Positions 28,622 to 38,141 of a DNA stretch of 64,000 nt are shown here, piece after piece. Position 1 is the first letter of the stretch. Each line of letters begins with the position of its first letter. The stretch is from positions 248,001 to 312,000 of the forward strand of contig NZ_JAUSTI010000002.1 in NCBI RefSeq assembly GCF_030812775.1. Direction: 5' to 3'. Position numbers and translations under genes: made by a program. The notes below the pieces were generated by a model. It was not told the origin of the DNA and ran no database searches. It saw nothing but the letters and a program-made list of their open reading frames with translations. The DNA comes from Paenibacillus tundrae. GTDB lineage: Bacteria > Bacillota > Bacilli > Paenibacillales > Paenibacillaceae.

Positions 28622-29257
28622 TTAGCCCCGAAGCACTAATTCCTGATAGATAGTCACTGCGAAAGATACAATCTGTTGTACGAGACTGAAGAATAACAGG
28701 CACAAAAATGCCATGAATGCCATAGCTACAAGTGTTAGGAACATGGTGAGTATCGTTTTGGCTGGCGTATACTGGTGAACCGTCATATTGCCAACGAATA
28801 ACAGGTACACCGTCCAGCCAATAGCAATCGCATTAGAGAAATAATAAAAGGCGGTTTCCTGTACAGAGATGACAAGACTCAGCCAGATCCAAGGAAACTG
28901 AATCAACAACAATGGTACCAAGGCGAAGCATGTAGACATAAAAATTTCGGAAAACTTACCTTCCCCATCCATCAGTGTTGTTAAGGACCAGTTCGCAACA
29001 CACCAGAACAACACTGGAACGATGACATATACCATTTCAAGCAGACTGTTTAGCCGTTTCGGATTGTTGAAATTGATTAGAAAACCGCTGTACTGTGCAT
29101 GCAAAATCTTGGTCATAATCAAAAGCAGCATGATCATACCTGCAATCAGCAGAGTCATTTTCTGATTTCGTTCATATTTCAGTTCCCAATATCCGTCAAA
29201 CGGATGAAAAATGAGATGCAGCGGATATTGGTATAATTGCTTACTTGACGCCAGCAT
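28622..29257 (-). CDS. YIP1 family membrane protein
   Basis: The 211-residue protein has about five membrane-spanning segments (near 35-55, 75-95, 110-130, 140-160, 170-200) and the N-terminal HPFDGYWELKYE segment typical of bacterial YIP1-domain proteins in this context. Its role is unknown; it may scaffold or anchor the transporter complex. Starts at ATG 29257 behind AGGAGG and overlaps the NHL gene by 17 bp. Confidence 0.82.
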   Translation of the reverse strand: MLASSKQLYQYPLHLIFHPFDGYWELKYERNQKMTLLIAGMIMLLLIMTKILHAQYSGFLINFNNPKRLNSLLEMVYVIVPVLFWCVANWSLTTLMDGEGKFSEIFMSTCFALVPLLLIQFPWIWLSLVISVQETAFYYFSNAIAIGWTVYLLFVGNMTVHQYTPAKTILTMFLTLVAMAFMAFLCLLFFSLVQQIVSFAVTIYQELVLRG

Positions 29258-30704
29258 TCGTTGTCCTCCTTTTCTGCCTACGAACGATCATGACGGTGAC
29301 AAGCGAACCTACAGCTAGGAATAGTCCGGACATCATCCATGAGAAATGCTCACGCATCAGCTCTTTGCGGAACAACAGAAATGCTTTGGAATAACCAAGA
29401 CGCTCCATGCTACGCTTGAAGTACTGCGCAGAATCTGCATATTCCTTCTGGCGAAGCAGAGCTTTACCGATCCCGGCATAGGCATATTCCAGATTGGCGT
29501 TCATCTCAGCAGCTTTGGCAAACAGCAACGACGAATGATCTTCGTCACCGTTATAATAACTGCGCACGGCATCGTGTAATGTACGCCCATACTCGGTCGT
29601 TTGAAAGACGGTAATTTCACCAAGTGCTTTGTCCAGCACAAGGATCCGCTCCCCAGCACGCTCAAGTGCAACAGGTGTATTAAATTGCCCCTGACGATTA
29701 CCAATGCCACCAAAAATATGGAGCAGATAACCGTCACCATTGTAGGTGAAGACTCGCCCTGTATTCGCATCTAGCACGGAGTACATGTCACTGTCCCCCA
29801 CGTCAACATCAATCAGTCGCGATGGCCCTGTCTCAGTGGTGTACATCATATCTCCTTGAGGTGGCTGGTAGCCTTCTCTGCGCAAGATGTCCGTTCCTTG
29901 GGCGTTCAGCTTCTTAATTGGATCCTTACCACGATCCCCACTTGTGGCATAGATGAATCCCTCTTCATCCATATCTAGATTCGTGAACTCCGTTGGCGTG
30001 AACATGACCATCTGACTCCGCTGCTCACGAGTTGCAAATCGTTTCCACAGATACTCTACCGGGTCAACCTGAACTCGATTAGCTCCGATAAATGAGGAGA
30101 ACGTGCCATCCGCGTTAAACTCCATGAATCCGTCAAAGACACCCTCAGCCATGACGTAAATGCGTTCTCCTTTGTCCATGACGACCCGTATAGGCTTAAA
30201 TTGAAAGTCTGTTCGCAACAGATCTGATTGCGGCTCAGCTACAATTTTGACCAATTGCCCAAGTTCATCTAGATGCACCACACGTTGATTATCTGAATCT
30301 GCCACTAGCAAATGTCCTTTATTCGTAACGTAAAGCCCTCGAGGGTTATTAAAATGGTCTGGCTGCCCTTCACGTTCAAATGAATCGATTACCCGAACGA
30401 GCTTGAAGTTACGATCCATCTCGATGATACGTCCATTGCCCGAATCCAGTAGGAAGACCCGCTGATCGGCTGTAACATGCAGGTCGCTCGGTTCCTTGAA
30501 CGCATCCGTGTCCAGCTTCCTGCCCGTAATGATTGCCGTAGCTTCATATGCGACTGGAGCAGGAACCGCTTCGCCCCAATAGGAATAATGATATGCGTCT
30601 GATGTTCCGTCTGCGTTGGCTAGGGGTGCCCCATGCCCGAACAGTTGTAGGCAGACCATGCCTATGATGATCCATTTTTGTTTCTTCCTTGTGCTTGCTC
30701 GCAC
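29241..30704 (-). CDS. Membrane-anchored NHL-repeat/TPR-like protein
   Basis: The 487-residue protein has an N-terminal signal or membrane helix (about 10-30), an NHL-type beta-propeller (about 60-370, repeats such as FNNPRGLYVTNKGHLLVADSDNQRV in part), a helical TPR-like pair (about 385-440, with AYAGIGKALLRQKEYADSAQYF) and a C-terminal membrane helix (about 455-475) before a basic tail. The propeller would lie outside the cell. No enzyme motif is seen; a protein- or glycan-binding role in the transporter complex is a guess. GTG start with AGGAGG seven bases upstream. Confidence 0.8.
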   Translation of the reverse strand: MRASTRKKQKWIIIGMVCLQLFGHGAPLANADGTSDAYHYSYWGEAVPAPVAYEATAIITGRKLDTDAFKEPSDLHVTADQRVFLLDSGNGRIIEMDRNFKLVRVIDSFEREGQPDHFNNPRGLYVTNKGHLLVADSDNQRVVHLDELGQLVKIVAEPQSDLLRTDFQFKPIRVVMDKGERIYVMAEGVFDGFMEFNADGTFSSFIGANRVQVDPVEYLWKRFATREQRSQMVMFTPTEFTNLDMDEEGFIYATSGDRGKDPIKKLNAQGTDILRREGYQPPQGDMMYTTETGPSRLIDVDVGDSDMYSVLDANTGRVFTYNGDGYLLHIFGGIGNRQGQFNTPVALERAGERILVLDKALGEITVFQTTEYGRTLHDAVRSYYNGDEDHSSLLFAKAAEMNANLEYAYAGIGKALLRQKEYADSAQYFKRSMERLGYSKAFLLFRKELMREHFSWMMSGLFLAVGSLVTVMIVRRQKRRTTNAGVK

Positions 30705-30719
30705 CTAGCTGCCTCCTTT

Positions 30720-31601
30720 CTAGTCCTTCATTCCAGAAGTGGCCATCGTCTGCATAACACTGCTCTGGGAGATGATGAACAAGGTGATCGGTACAATCAT
30801 GAGCAGCAAAGCGACAGCAGCACCTACCCCTGCCCTAGCAATCCCTCCTTGAACAATCTGACTGAGTGCATAATGCAGCGTTTTGAGATTCTCACTATAA
30901 ATGAAGCTTCCGCCGTCTGTTCCCCAAAGTGCAGGAAACTGCAAAATCATGAGTGTAAGCCAAGCAGGCTTCACATTGGGCATTACGATGCTCCAGAAAA
31001 TTCGATATTCATTGGCTCCGTCGATTTTGGCTGCCTCCAGCAACGCATCGGGAATCTGCTCCATGAACTGTTTCATCAGGAACAATCCCAGTGAGAATGC
31101 AAGCGACGGCACAATAATGGACGTGTGTGTGTTAATCCAGCCGAGCCATGACATCACCATGTAGTTGGGAATTGCAGTAACATGTGGTGAGAACATCAGT
31201 GACAAAATGACGATCGTGAACAACACTTTGGAGCCAGGAAAACGGTATTTGGCTAGCGGATAAGCTGCTGCAGAAGCAAGAAGGATATGCCCTGCGGTTC
31301 CGACCAGCGTAATGAGCAGTGTATTAGCAATGTACCGGGATAACGGTACCCATGAGTTGCCCATGAGATTAATCAGATCTGCAAAGTTCTCCGTCGTCGG
31401 ATTATTCACCCAGAAGCGAGGCGGGAAAATAAAAAGCTCATCCAGTGGCTTGAAGGCGTTGTTTACGGCATAGATAAGTGGAAGTACCATAAATGACCCG
31501 AACAGAGCAAGCAGTGCGAATAACATCAAGCTGACGGTAAATGACCGATTGAGTTTCTTCGGCATGCCAAAGGCAGCCCGTACCTTGCTGGTCATTGTCA
31601 T
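30720..31601 (-). CDS. Sugar ABC transporter permease, CUT1 MalG/AraQ type (first pair)
   Basis: A 293-residue, six-helix permease with the EAA loop (LLEAAKIDGANEYRIFWSIVMP, shown in part). Its ATG overlaps the stop codon of the preceding permease gene by four bases. With that protein it makes the first of two permease pairs in the operon. No ATPase gene is present here; CUT1 systems in Firmicutes usually share one such as MsmX encoded elsewhere. Confidence 0.9.
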   Translation of the reverse strand: MTMTSKVRAAFGMPKKLNRSFTVSLMLFALLALFGSFMVLPLIYAVNNAFKPLDELFIFPPRFWVNNPTTENFADLINLMGNSWVPLSRYIANTLLITLVGTAGHILLASAAAYPLAKYRFPGSKVLFTIVILSLMFSPHVTAIPNYMVMSWLGWINTHTSIIVPSLAFSLGLFLMKQFMEQIPDALLEAAKIDGANEYRIFWSIVMPNVKPAWLTLMILQFPALWGTDGGSFIYSENLKTLHYALSQIVQGGIARAGVGAAVALLLMIVPITLFIISQSSVMQTMATSGMKD

Positions 31602-32554
31602 TCACCTATCTTTCTCAGCATTTTTTGCGTTAGAACGTTTGTTCCAAGCATCAGTGCAAATAAAACGGTGGCGATGGCCGAAGCGTATCCCATCTCAAAG
31701 CGAATCGTACCAAAGTCCAACAAATGAGTGACCACGGTATGCGCAGCATAGTTCACACTCGGGAAACCTGCTAACGCAATTGAGATCTCGGCTACAGCGA
31801 ATGAAGCTGTGATCTGCATGACTGCCCCAAACATCAACTGCGGTCTCATCGAAGGCAGTGTAATGAACCAAAGTTCCTGCCATCGGTTCTTAATGCCGTC
31901 CACTGTACCAGCTTCCACCAAAGACCGATCGATGGTCTGAAGCCCTGCAATAAAGGCTAGAAAGCTGGTACCTAAGCTAAGCCATAGCTGTACAATAATG
32001 ACGATGGCTAAAACGTACTTCTCGTTGGACAGCCATTGAACCGGCTCCAGTATGATGCCAAGACGCATCAAAAAGCCATTCATGTAACCGTAGCTGTCAC
32101 CAGAGAAAATAATTAGCCAGATGAAAAAGACGTTGCCGGATATGGATGGTGCATAGAATACCAGCGTCATCACTGCCCGAATTTTGGGGGACAGCTCATT
32201 AATGATCCAGGCAAATAAGAAACAAGCAATATAACTAACTGGACCCGTGATAACAGCAAAAAGCAGCGTGTTTTTGAGTGCGATCAGAAATACATCGTCA
32301 TTTAAGAAAAGCCGTGAGTAATTCTGCCAACCGATAAATCGCGGCAACTCCAACATATTGAAGTGAAAAAAGCTTAAGCCGAGCGAAATACCGACCGGAA
32401 TGACCGTAAACATAAAAAAGATCAACATGAACGGTGCCATCAAAATATAATAGTGCCTGCTGAGATATAGATCCCGTTTAAGCAGGGTCCACCAGCCGAC
32501 GTGGCGCGCTTGGATGGCAGGAGCGGCGGCTGTCTTGGTTGTTTTGGCTTGCAA
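31598..32554 (-). CDS. Sugar ABC transporter permease, CUT1 MalF type (first pair)
   Basis: A 318-residue permease with six helices and an EAA-like loop (SLVEAGTVDGIKNRWQELWF, 20 residues). TTG start at 32554 with GGGAGGG six bases upstream. It lies 19 bp after the large solute-binding protein gene, which is the natural partner. Confidence 0.88.
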   Translation of the reverse strand: MQAKTTKTAAAPAIQARHVGWWTLLKRDLYLSRHYYILMAPFMLIFFMFTVIPVGISLGLSFFHFNMLELPRFIGWQNYSRLFLNDDVFLIALKNTLLFAVITGPVSYIACFLFAWIINELSPKIRAVMTLVFYAPSISGNVFFIWLIIFSGDSYGYMNGFLMRLGIILEPVQWLSNEKYVLAIVIIVQLWLSLGTSFLAFIAGLQTIDRSLVEAGTVDGIKNRWQELWFITLPSMRPQLMFGAVMQITASFAVAEISIALAGFPSVNYAAHTVVTHLLDFGTIRFEMGYASAIATVLFALMLGTNVLTQKMLRKIGE

Positions 32555-32573
32555 CCGTTACCCTCCCTTTCCT

Positions 32574-35471
32574 CTATTTCAGATTAAATTCCCTACGTTT
32601 CAACTCAATTTCATCATCGATATACAATACATAATCGGACAATGCCTCACGTGGGTTCTCATTTGCGTTGACGACCTTACGGAACGCATTATCTAGATGC
32701 CGACCGGTAAAATACCCTCCGGGAACTTGCGGAATGCCCTGCACCCACTCCCACTGCTTCTCCAGGTTTTGATAATCTTTCACAGGCCATGGTAATTGCT
32801 CCAGAGCCTCAATATTGGCTGTTGGATAACGAGCAGCAGCGCCCATTAGACCTTCCATTTCTCTTCCGTATTCAATCTGTGTCTGCCCATCCGTCCACCA
32901 CTTCATAAACTTCCATGCTGCTTCTTTGTTGTTGGCATTTTCAAGCATCATCACGGCACTGGTCGAGCTAGCAACTTCATGTCGAATCGAACCATCCGGA
33001 AGCTCCGTGCCCGGAACAATTGTGAAATCCCAGAGGTTACGTATTTCCGGAGCCATGACCGTCAGCATGTTATACGTGGTGTAATCCGCAATACCAATTG
33101 GCATCTCTCCAGTACGGAAGCGATTCGGAAAATCAGCTTTTAGCGGAAATTTGTAATTGGTATAAAATTGCGTCCATCGCTTGAACGCATCCATCGAAAT
33201 CTCCGAATCCAGTGCACTCTTCTTCTGATCCTCGGCATAGAAGGTGCCATCGTTCTGGTATAGGAGCATAGCAAAGGTTGCATTTGGAACTAGATTGGCG
33301 TTATTCAGCGTGTCCTCAATAGGCAGGTAAAACTCCATGTTATGCTTCTGCAATACAGCAATAGCGTTGTATACGTCCTGCCACGTTTTTGGCGGCTCCA
33401 GCTCCAGCTCACTGAGGACATCTTTCCGGTAGAATAACATTGGAAATTGCTGTTGCTCCGGAAGTGCATAGACTCCATCGTTGTAACGGTAAGGCGTTAA
33501 CCCACTTGCGCGGAATCGATTTGCAATTTCTTCAAAGTCTGGGAACGTGCTCAGATCAGCTGCCGCATTTCTCATTGCATAGTTTACGGGGATATCTTCA
33601 CCCATCTGCATAGCCACGTCAGGTCCTTCGCCAGCAAGAGTCGCGGGTAACAAGATGTTAGGCGGAACAAGGCGCAATTGTACGGAGACATCCGTATCTG
33701 GTGTAAATGAATCGTCAATCAATCCTTTTAACACTTGGGCCTGATCTCGTCCGGTCGTAATCCATACCGTAATCGAGTCCTTCTTCTGTTCCACATTACC
33801 GATACTGTCGTAATCCTCCGTGTAGGAAGCGACGTAAGCGCCCATCTCATGCTTCACTTGCTGGAATACGCTCGCTTCTGCTCTTGGCAGTGCTTCATCT
33901 GGCGAAGAGACAACCAAGTAATCCAATGTAATCGGTTGTTCACGAACCGACAGAATCCACGTACCGAGTCCACCTACATTAATCTTGAACGTATCCAGAC
34001 GTTTGGGTATCGTCTCGGGCCTAGCCGCCATATCCTCTAGCTGAACGACCATCGCATGCAAGATAGCAACCTTATCGCTCTGTTCTCCTGTTGCCTGTTC
34101 CAGATAATCTGCCACAGAACGAAGTGTATCTGCCTGCCGCTCAAAGACCTCTGTCATCTCTGGGATGCGGCGTTCCAATTGATAATCCCGAAGCGGATCA
34201 GGTGTTTTGGAGGTAATCATCAATATTTTGCGGTACATCTCATTCAGTTCAAGCACACTGGATTCCACGGTACGAAGGAGCGGCGCAATATCGCCGAGTG
34301 TTACCGTCATTCGCAGTCGATGCGTGCCTTTTTCGAGATGGAACAAGTAAGGCTTCTCTTCACTACTTCCCAATACCTGAGTTTGCCAAGCTGGGCTGTA
34401 ATTAAATCGAAGGCGTTTCATCTCCTTGAATGGAACTTGACCGTTGATTGTCAGACTACGGGTCGCATAGACGCCGCGCAGCTGATCCTGCTTCACTTTT
34501 AACGCGATCTGGTATAGTCCATCTTCAGGCACCTCGACCTCCCACTCGATCCATTCGCCAGGCAACTTCCAATTGATGCCGCCAATGGCGTTGACTCGAA
34601 TTTTGGATACGTCGTATGGCTCCAGCGAAGGGCTCGAACGATCTGATATGGGCGCAAGCGTAGGCGATGACTTACTTACTGCCTGTTCTCCTTGAACCTT
34701 CAGCATCCATGAGCTTGCTTCTGTTAGACCGCGCGAGGAATAGCCCTTCTCTACGTCTGCATAGGAAGGAATGTCCTCTTCCTGGTACAACTCAATGTAA
34801 TCAATCGCCATACTCTCTCTCAGCGAGGTGAGCGATAACTGTTGGTTTCCTTTTTCAAAATAAAACTGAAATGGTTCCTCGAAGTAGCCTGCGCTATCTT
34901 TGAACGAAGCGATCTGCCATTCAGGCTGTTCCACTTGTCTTGGTCTGAGGTCATTGTCGCGATCGTCCCTGCGAATGCTATCTTCACGATTGCCCCATAC
35001 TCTGTCGAATATGAGGACGTCTGCTCCCCGGAAAGGAACCTCCCCGTTCAGCTCAAGTCTTCGTTCGATGCCTGAACTTTTACCTGCAACGGGATAATAG
35101 TGGATACGAAGATGGTACAGCCCACTCACCTGCACAGGAACATCCCACCGGATGCTTCCCGTTTCCGGCGTAATTACAGCACTTCCATCCAATCCGGCAT
35201 AACCTTGTACGATCTCAAAACCGTCACCATCGGTCTGGGTATAAGCTTCGCCTTCAATTCGCACGGTTTGCTCAGGTTTAGCTGTATTCGAATGGGTAGT
35301 CAGGTAATTTTGATAGCTGCGTGAATCCTCTGTACCCGATGTCGCCTCAAAATCCTCAAGCGCACGCACTATTCCCGGACTCCGATCCCGCGATGGATAT
35401 AAGTTCCATATGGAGAACACCAGAGCCACAACGAGCACAAGGATCAGTCCCTTTTTCTTTCGTGACCGCAT
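32574..35471 (-). CDS. Very large membrane-anchored solute-binding protein with carbohydrate-binding-like domains
   Basis: The 965-residue protein starts with a basic segment and one membrane helix (about 8-26) without a lipobox, so it seems anchored by that helix. Two jelly-roll, CBM-like regions follow (about 60-220 and 270-410; both with a similar IEWEVEVPEDGLYQIAL or VSGLYHLRIHYY pattern). A helical linker comes next (about 410-520), then a family-1 extracellular solute-binding domain (about 560-950, with GPDVAMQMGED and VYALPEQQQF). Ordinary solute-binding proteins are 420-560 residues. The extra domains may hold polysaccharide near the importer. I use ATG 35471 (AGGGG twelve bases upstream) rather than the frame start at 35516. 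Confidence 0.8.
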   Translation of the reverse strand: MRSRKKKGLILVLVVALVFSIWNLYPSRDRSPGIVRALEDFEATSGTEDSRSYQNYLTTHSNTAKPEQTVRIEGEAYTQTDGDGFEIVQGYAGLDGSAVITPETGSIRWDVPVQVSGLYHLRIHYYPVAGKSSGIERRLELNGEVPFRGADVLIFDRVWGNREDSIRRDDRDNDLRPRQVEQPEWQIASFKDSAGYFEEPFQFYFEKGNQQLSLTSLRESMAIDYIELYQEEDIPSYADVEKGYSSRGLTEASSWMLKVQGEQAVSKSSPTLAPISDRSSPSLEPYDVSKIRVNAIGGINWKLPGEWIEWEVEVPEDGLYQIALKVKQDQLRGVYATRSLTINGQVPFKEMKRLRFNYSPAWQTQVLGSSEEKPYLFHLEKGTHRLRMTVTLGDIAPLLRTVESSVLELNEMYRKILMITSKTPDPLRDYQLERRIPEMTEVFERQADTLRSVADYLEQATGEQSDKVAILHAMVVQLEDMAARPETIPKRLDTFKINVGGLGTWILSVREQPITLDYLVVSSPDEALPRAEASVFQQVKHEMGAYVASYTEDYDSIGNVEQKKDSITVWITTGRDQAQVLKGLIDDSFTPDTDVSVQLRLVPPNILLPATLAGEGPDVAMQMGEDIPVNYAMRNAAADLSTFPDFEEIANRFRASGLTPYRYNDGVYALPEQQQFPMLFYRKDVLSELELEPPKTWQDVYNAIAVLQKHNMEFYLPIEDTLNNANLVPNATFAMLLYQNDGTFYAEDQKKSALDSEISMDAFKRWTQFYTNYKFPLKADFPNRFRTGEMPIGIADYTTYNMLTVMAPEIRNLWDFTIVPGTELPDGSIRHEVASSTSAVMMLENANNKEAAWKFMKWWTDGQTQIEYGREMEGLMGAAARYPTANIEALEQLPWPVKDYQNLEKQWEWVQGIPQVPGGYFTGRHLDNAFRKVVNANENPREALSDYVLYIDDEIELKRREFNLK

Positions 35472-35584
35472 GTTCGAATGTATCCCCTTTCCTGTATTCG
35501 TAAGCGACAACAACATGATGAGCTAATCCAGGCAGACCGCGTCCTAGAGGCGATCTACCTGGGACTTGAATAGCGTAGCGTAGT

Positions 35585-36943
35585 TTATTGGTAAACCTCA
35601 TCAATTGCGGCTTGAAATGGTGCTTTGTATTTCTCGATCAGAGTCGATACCGATACGCCTTCCTTCAGCTCAGCGTCGAAATCCCAGAAAGGCAGGGAAG
35701 GGAACGTATTATGATCCAAAACTAACATGCCCTCTGCCACCGTTCTGGCATTGTTGATGTCGGCTTCATCTGCCAAATTTGTTTCTAACGTCGATTGTTC
35801 TGGATATTCATAGACAGAATCAATTTCATTGATTTTTTCCCAGATATACATTAGTTGCTCAGGATTCTCTGCAGCTTTAGGAATCGTTAGTGCTTGGTAA
35901 CGTGATTCACCGGAATGATAAGCTGACGCACTCGGTCCTTTGGGAAATGGCACAAAGCCGATGTCGTAATCCTGCATGTCTGTCATAATGCCGCTAACCT
36001 CATACATTGCACCTGAATACATCAACGTATTACCTTGACGAAAAAACGTTGCTGGCTCCGTCCAATCGCCGCCTTCCGTCGCTCTGCCAACCTTCTCTGT
36101 GGCAAGTTTAGAGAGGAAGTTCAGTGCCTCTTTTGTTTTCGGATCTTCCAGGTTCTGTTTATCCTCTTTCGTCAAAGATGCTTCGTTCGAGTAGAGAATC
36201 GGTTCAAGTAGACCCGTCTGTGCTAATCCCCATGTATCCAGCTTACCGTCGTTATTGCGATCCTGATTCGCCTGCTTAGCAACACTAATGAACGTATCCC
36301 AATTCCACTCATCTGCATCAACATATTCCTGTAAGGGCTTCAAGCCAAGCTCCTGCATTAATGTGCGGTTATAGAATATTCCATTGATGAACGAGGACTT
36401 ATCTTCAGTAAATCCATAACCTTTGCCTTCGTATTGCATATATTCCTTGGTCGTTTTCTGATTGAATACCTTGTCGTTCTTTACATAATCATCCACCGGC
36501 CACAACAGATCTTGTTTGGTCAACGCTGGAATCGCATAGTTTTTTCCTAACCTCACTAGATCACCAAGCGGTTCGCCCGCCATCAGAGAAGCGACCACTT
36601 TTTCTTGATATTCTCCAAAGTCAATCGAGACGTATTCAATCTCGAAGTTATGCTTTTTCTTCAATGCTTCTAGATTTTCAATGCGCTGAATGTTATCCGG
36701 ATTGTTATCTGTAATTTCCATGTCCCACCAGGCAACAACTTTGATCGTTCTGCCGCCCATGTCAAAATCCATCTCCGGCGTGGATAATTCATTCTTCGGC
36801 TCTGCTTCGCCTGTTTGTTCCTCTTGCTCTTGTGGTGCGGGTGTTTCCGGCTCAGGCTGAGCCGTAGGTGCGGAACTACATGCAGCAATCAATAACATCA
36901 GTGCACATACCAAACTCAATAACATAAACTTGTTTTTTCTCAT
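35585..36943 (-). CDS. Extracellular solute-binding protein, family 1 (sugar-binding lipoprotein)
   Basis: A 452-residue lipoprotein: signal ending LIAAC (Cys22), then a Pro/Glu-rich linker and the two-lobed family-1 fold with EIEYVSIDFGEYQEKVVASLMAGE (in part). First gene of the nine-gene operon, so it is probably the primary sugar receptor for one of the two permease pairs. ATG with GGGGGGAAG upstream. A cre-like site lies about 50 bp upstream of the start, over the predicted promoter. Confidence 0.9.
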   Translation of the reverse strand: MRKNKFMLLSLVCALMLLIAACSSAPTAQPEPETPAPQEQEEQTGEAEPKNELSTPEMDFDMGGRTIKVVAWWDMEITDNNPDNIQRIENLEALKKKHNFEIEYVSIDFGEYQEKVVASLMAGEPLGDLVRLGKNYAIPALTKQDLLWPVDDYVKNDKVFNQKTTKEYMQYEGKGYGFTEDKSSFINGIFYNRTLMQELGLKPLQEYVDADEWNWDTFISVAKQANQDRNNDGKLDTWGLAQTGLLEPILYSNEASLTKEDKQNLEDPKTKEALNFLSKLATEKVGRATEGGDWTEPATFFRQGNTLMYSGAMYEVSGIMTDMQDYDIGFVPFPKGPSASAYHSGESRYQALTIPKAAENPEQLMYIWEKINEIDSVYEYPEQSTLETNLADEADINNARTVAEGMLVLDHNTFPSLPFWDFDAELKEGVSVSTLIEKYKAPFQAAIDEVYQ

Positions 36944-36989
36944 CGTCTTCCCCCCTAATGTCGTTTGCTCTCAAAGTGTATCGCTCATA

Positions 36990-37003
36990 TGAAAGCGCAA
37001 ACA
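36990..37003 (+). promoter_or_regulatory. cre-like site at the head of the DUF5696 operon
   Basis: TGAAAGCGCAAACA matches 13 of 14 positions of the CcpA consensus. On the minus strand a TTGTTT / GATACA pair with 16-bp spacing overlaps it, so CcpA would block this promoter. A perfect repeat AAATAC-AG-GTATTT lies at 37012-37025 and may be the site of another regulator. Confidence 0.5.
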
Positions 37004-37216
37004 ACCCGCCAAAATACAGGTATTTACCCCGATGGACTATAGAACACCTTACTTTTTAGCCAATATCGAAGTGTTACACCTTCAAATGGTAAAGAAATGC
37101 ACCATCTGCAAAAATATGGACATTGTATGCGCTTTCTTTTGTTCTCATAATGAAGGTAAGCCTTATTTCAGTGGAACTATCGGTTGAAAATTCAGGAGAA
37201 GGTGAGGTTTGGCTTC

Positions 37217-37981
37217 ATGTACAACTTATTACTTGTGGATTATAGTCGTCGTTTGTGCAGAGAGCTTCAACACCTGTTACAACACAGCAAATCAGACTAT
37301 ACGATTGGGGATTGCGTCTTTGACTCAGCAGCTGCTCTGACCGCTATGTTTAAACAGGACTTTACTGTCGTTGTCATACATACAGAGCGGTATGATACCG
37401 CTGGGTTGTGGCTATGTCATCACATTCGAAAAATAAGCGAAATCCCTATCCTTATTATCGGTGGGAGGGATCACTTCAAGCTTGTACGCAAGGCGTTAAT
37501 ATATCAGGTGAATGATTACTTGACTTCTCCTGTCAGTACACCCGCCCTGCTCACTAGTCTGCATCAACTACGTACGAAGCTGGAACCAGAGCCAATGAAG
37601 AAAACAGCAGCTCTCACGCCGCCCATTCAAATTAATGGCAAAGCGATGGACTCCAGTCATGTGATTCGAATTGTCAAAACGTATGTAAGGGATCATCTGA
37701 GTGATGAGATCACACTAAAAAAAATATCGGATATGCTGCATTTTAACTGTGCATATCTCGGACAGAAGTTTAAGCTTGAAGAGAAGATGTCCTTCAATGA
37801 TTACATGCTGCAGCAGCGGATGGAAAAAGCAAAACAGCTTCTCTTATCCACGGATCTGCGAATTTACGAAATTGCTGTTGGTGTAGGCTATAAGGATATC
37901 GACTGGTTCTACAAAAAGTTCAAGGCTTATACGGGATCAAGCCCCAATGCATATCGAAGGCAAAAAATCCACACCGCTTAG
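37217..37981 (+). CDS. AraC-family regulator with degenerate receiver domain
   Basis: The 254-residue protein from ATG 37217 has a receiver-like domain (about 1-115), a linker and a two-helix-turn-helix AraC domain (about 150-250, with ISDMLHFNCAYLGQKFK and IAVGVGYKDIDWFYKKFK). The receiver lacks the phosphoacceptor: the strand that should end in Asp reads VVVIHTERYD, and the conserved Lys is replaced in DYLTSPVS. It should therefore not be a normal phosphorylated switch. It faces the DUF5696 operon across a 273-bp intergenic region and is its likely regulator. The frame is open upstream to a TTG at 37184, but the ATG has the better ribosome site. Confidence 0.85.
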   Translation: MYNLLLVDYSRRLCRELQHLLQHSKSDYTIGDCVFDSAAALTAMFKQDFTVVVIHTERYDTAGLWLCHHIRKISEIPILIIGGRDHFKLVRKALIYQVNDYLTSPVSTPALLTSLHQLRTKLEPEPMKKTAALTPPIQINGKAMDSSHVIRIVKTYVRDHLSDEITLKKISDMLHFNCAYLGQKFKLEEKMSFNDYMLQQRMEKAKQLLLSTDLRIYEIAVGVGYKDIDWFYKKFKAYTGSSPNAYRRQKIHTA

Positions 37982-38040
37982 GCATGGATTGTCAGGATCT
38001 ATATGCACATAATTGAAGTAAATAAATTGGCATCCCCCTA

Positions 38041-38082
38041 CCCACGAGACGCTAGCCCTCGTCTCAGCCAGCGTCTCGTGGG
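38041..38082. terminator. Perfect 13-bp hairpin between convergent AraC genes
   Basis: CCCACGAGACGCT (38041-38053) pairs fully with AGCGTCTCGTGGG (38070-38082) around a 16-base loop that itself holds another CGTCTC word. There is no long T run on either side, so it may be a weak bidirectional terminator or an RNA-stabilising hairpin. Confidence 0.55.
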
Positions 38083-38141
38083 TATTCTATATCCCGCTTA
38101 TCATGATTAATAATTTGTATAGCTGTTACTCATTATTACAT

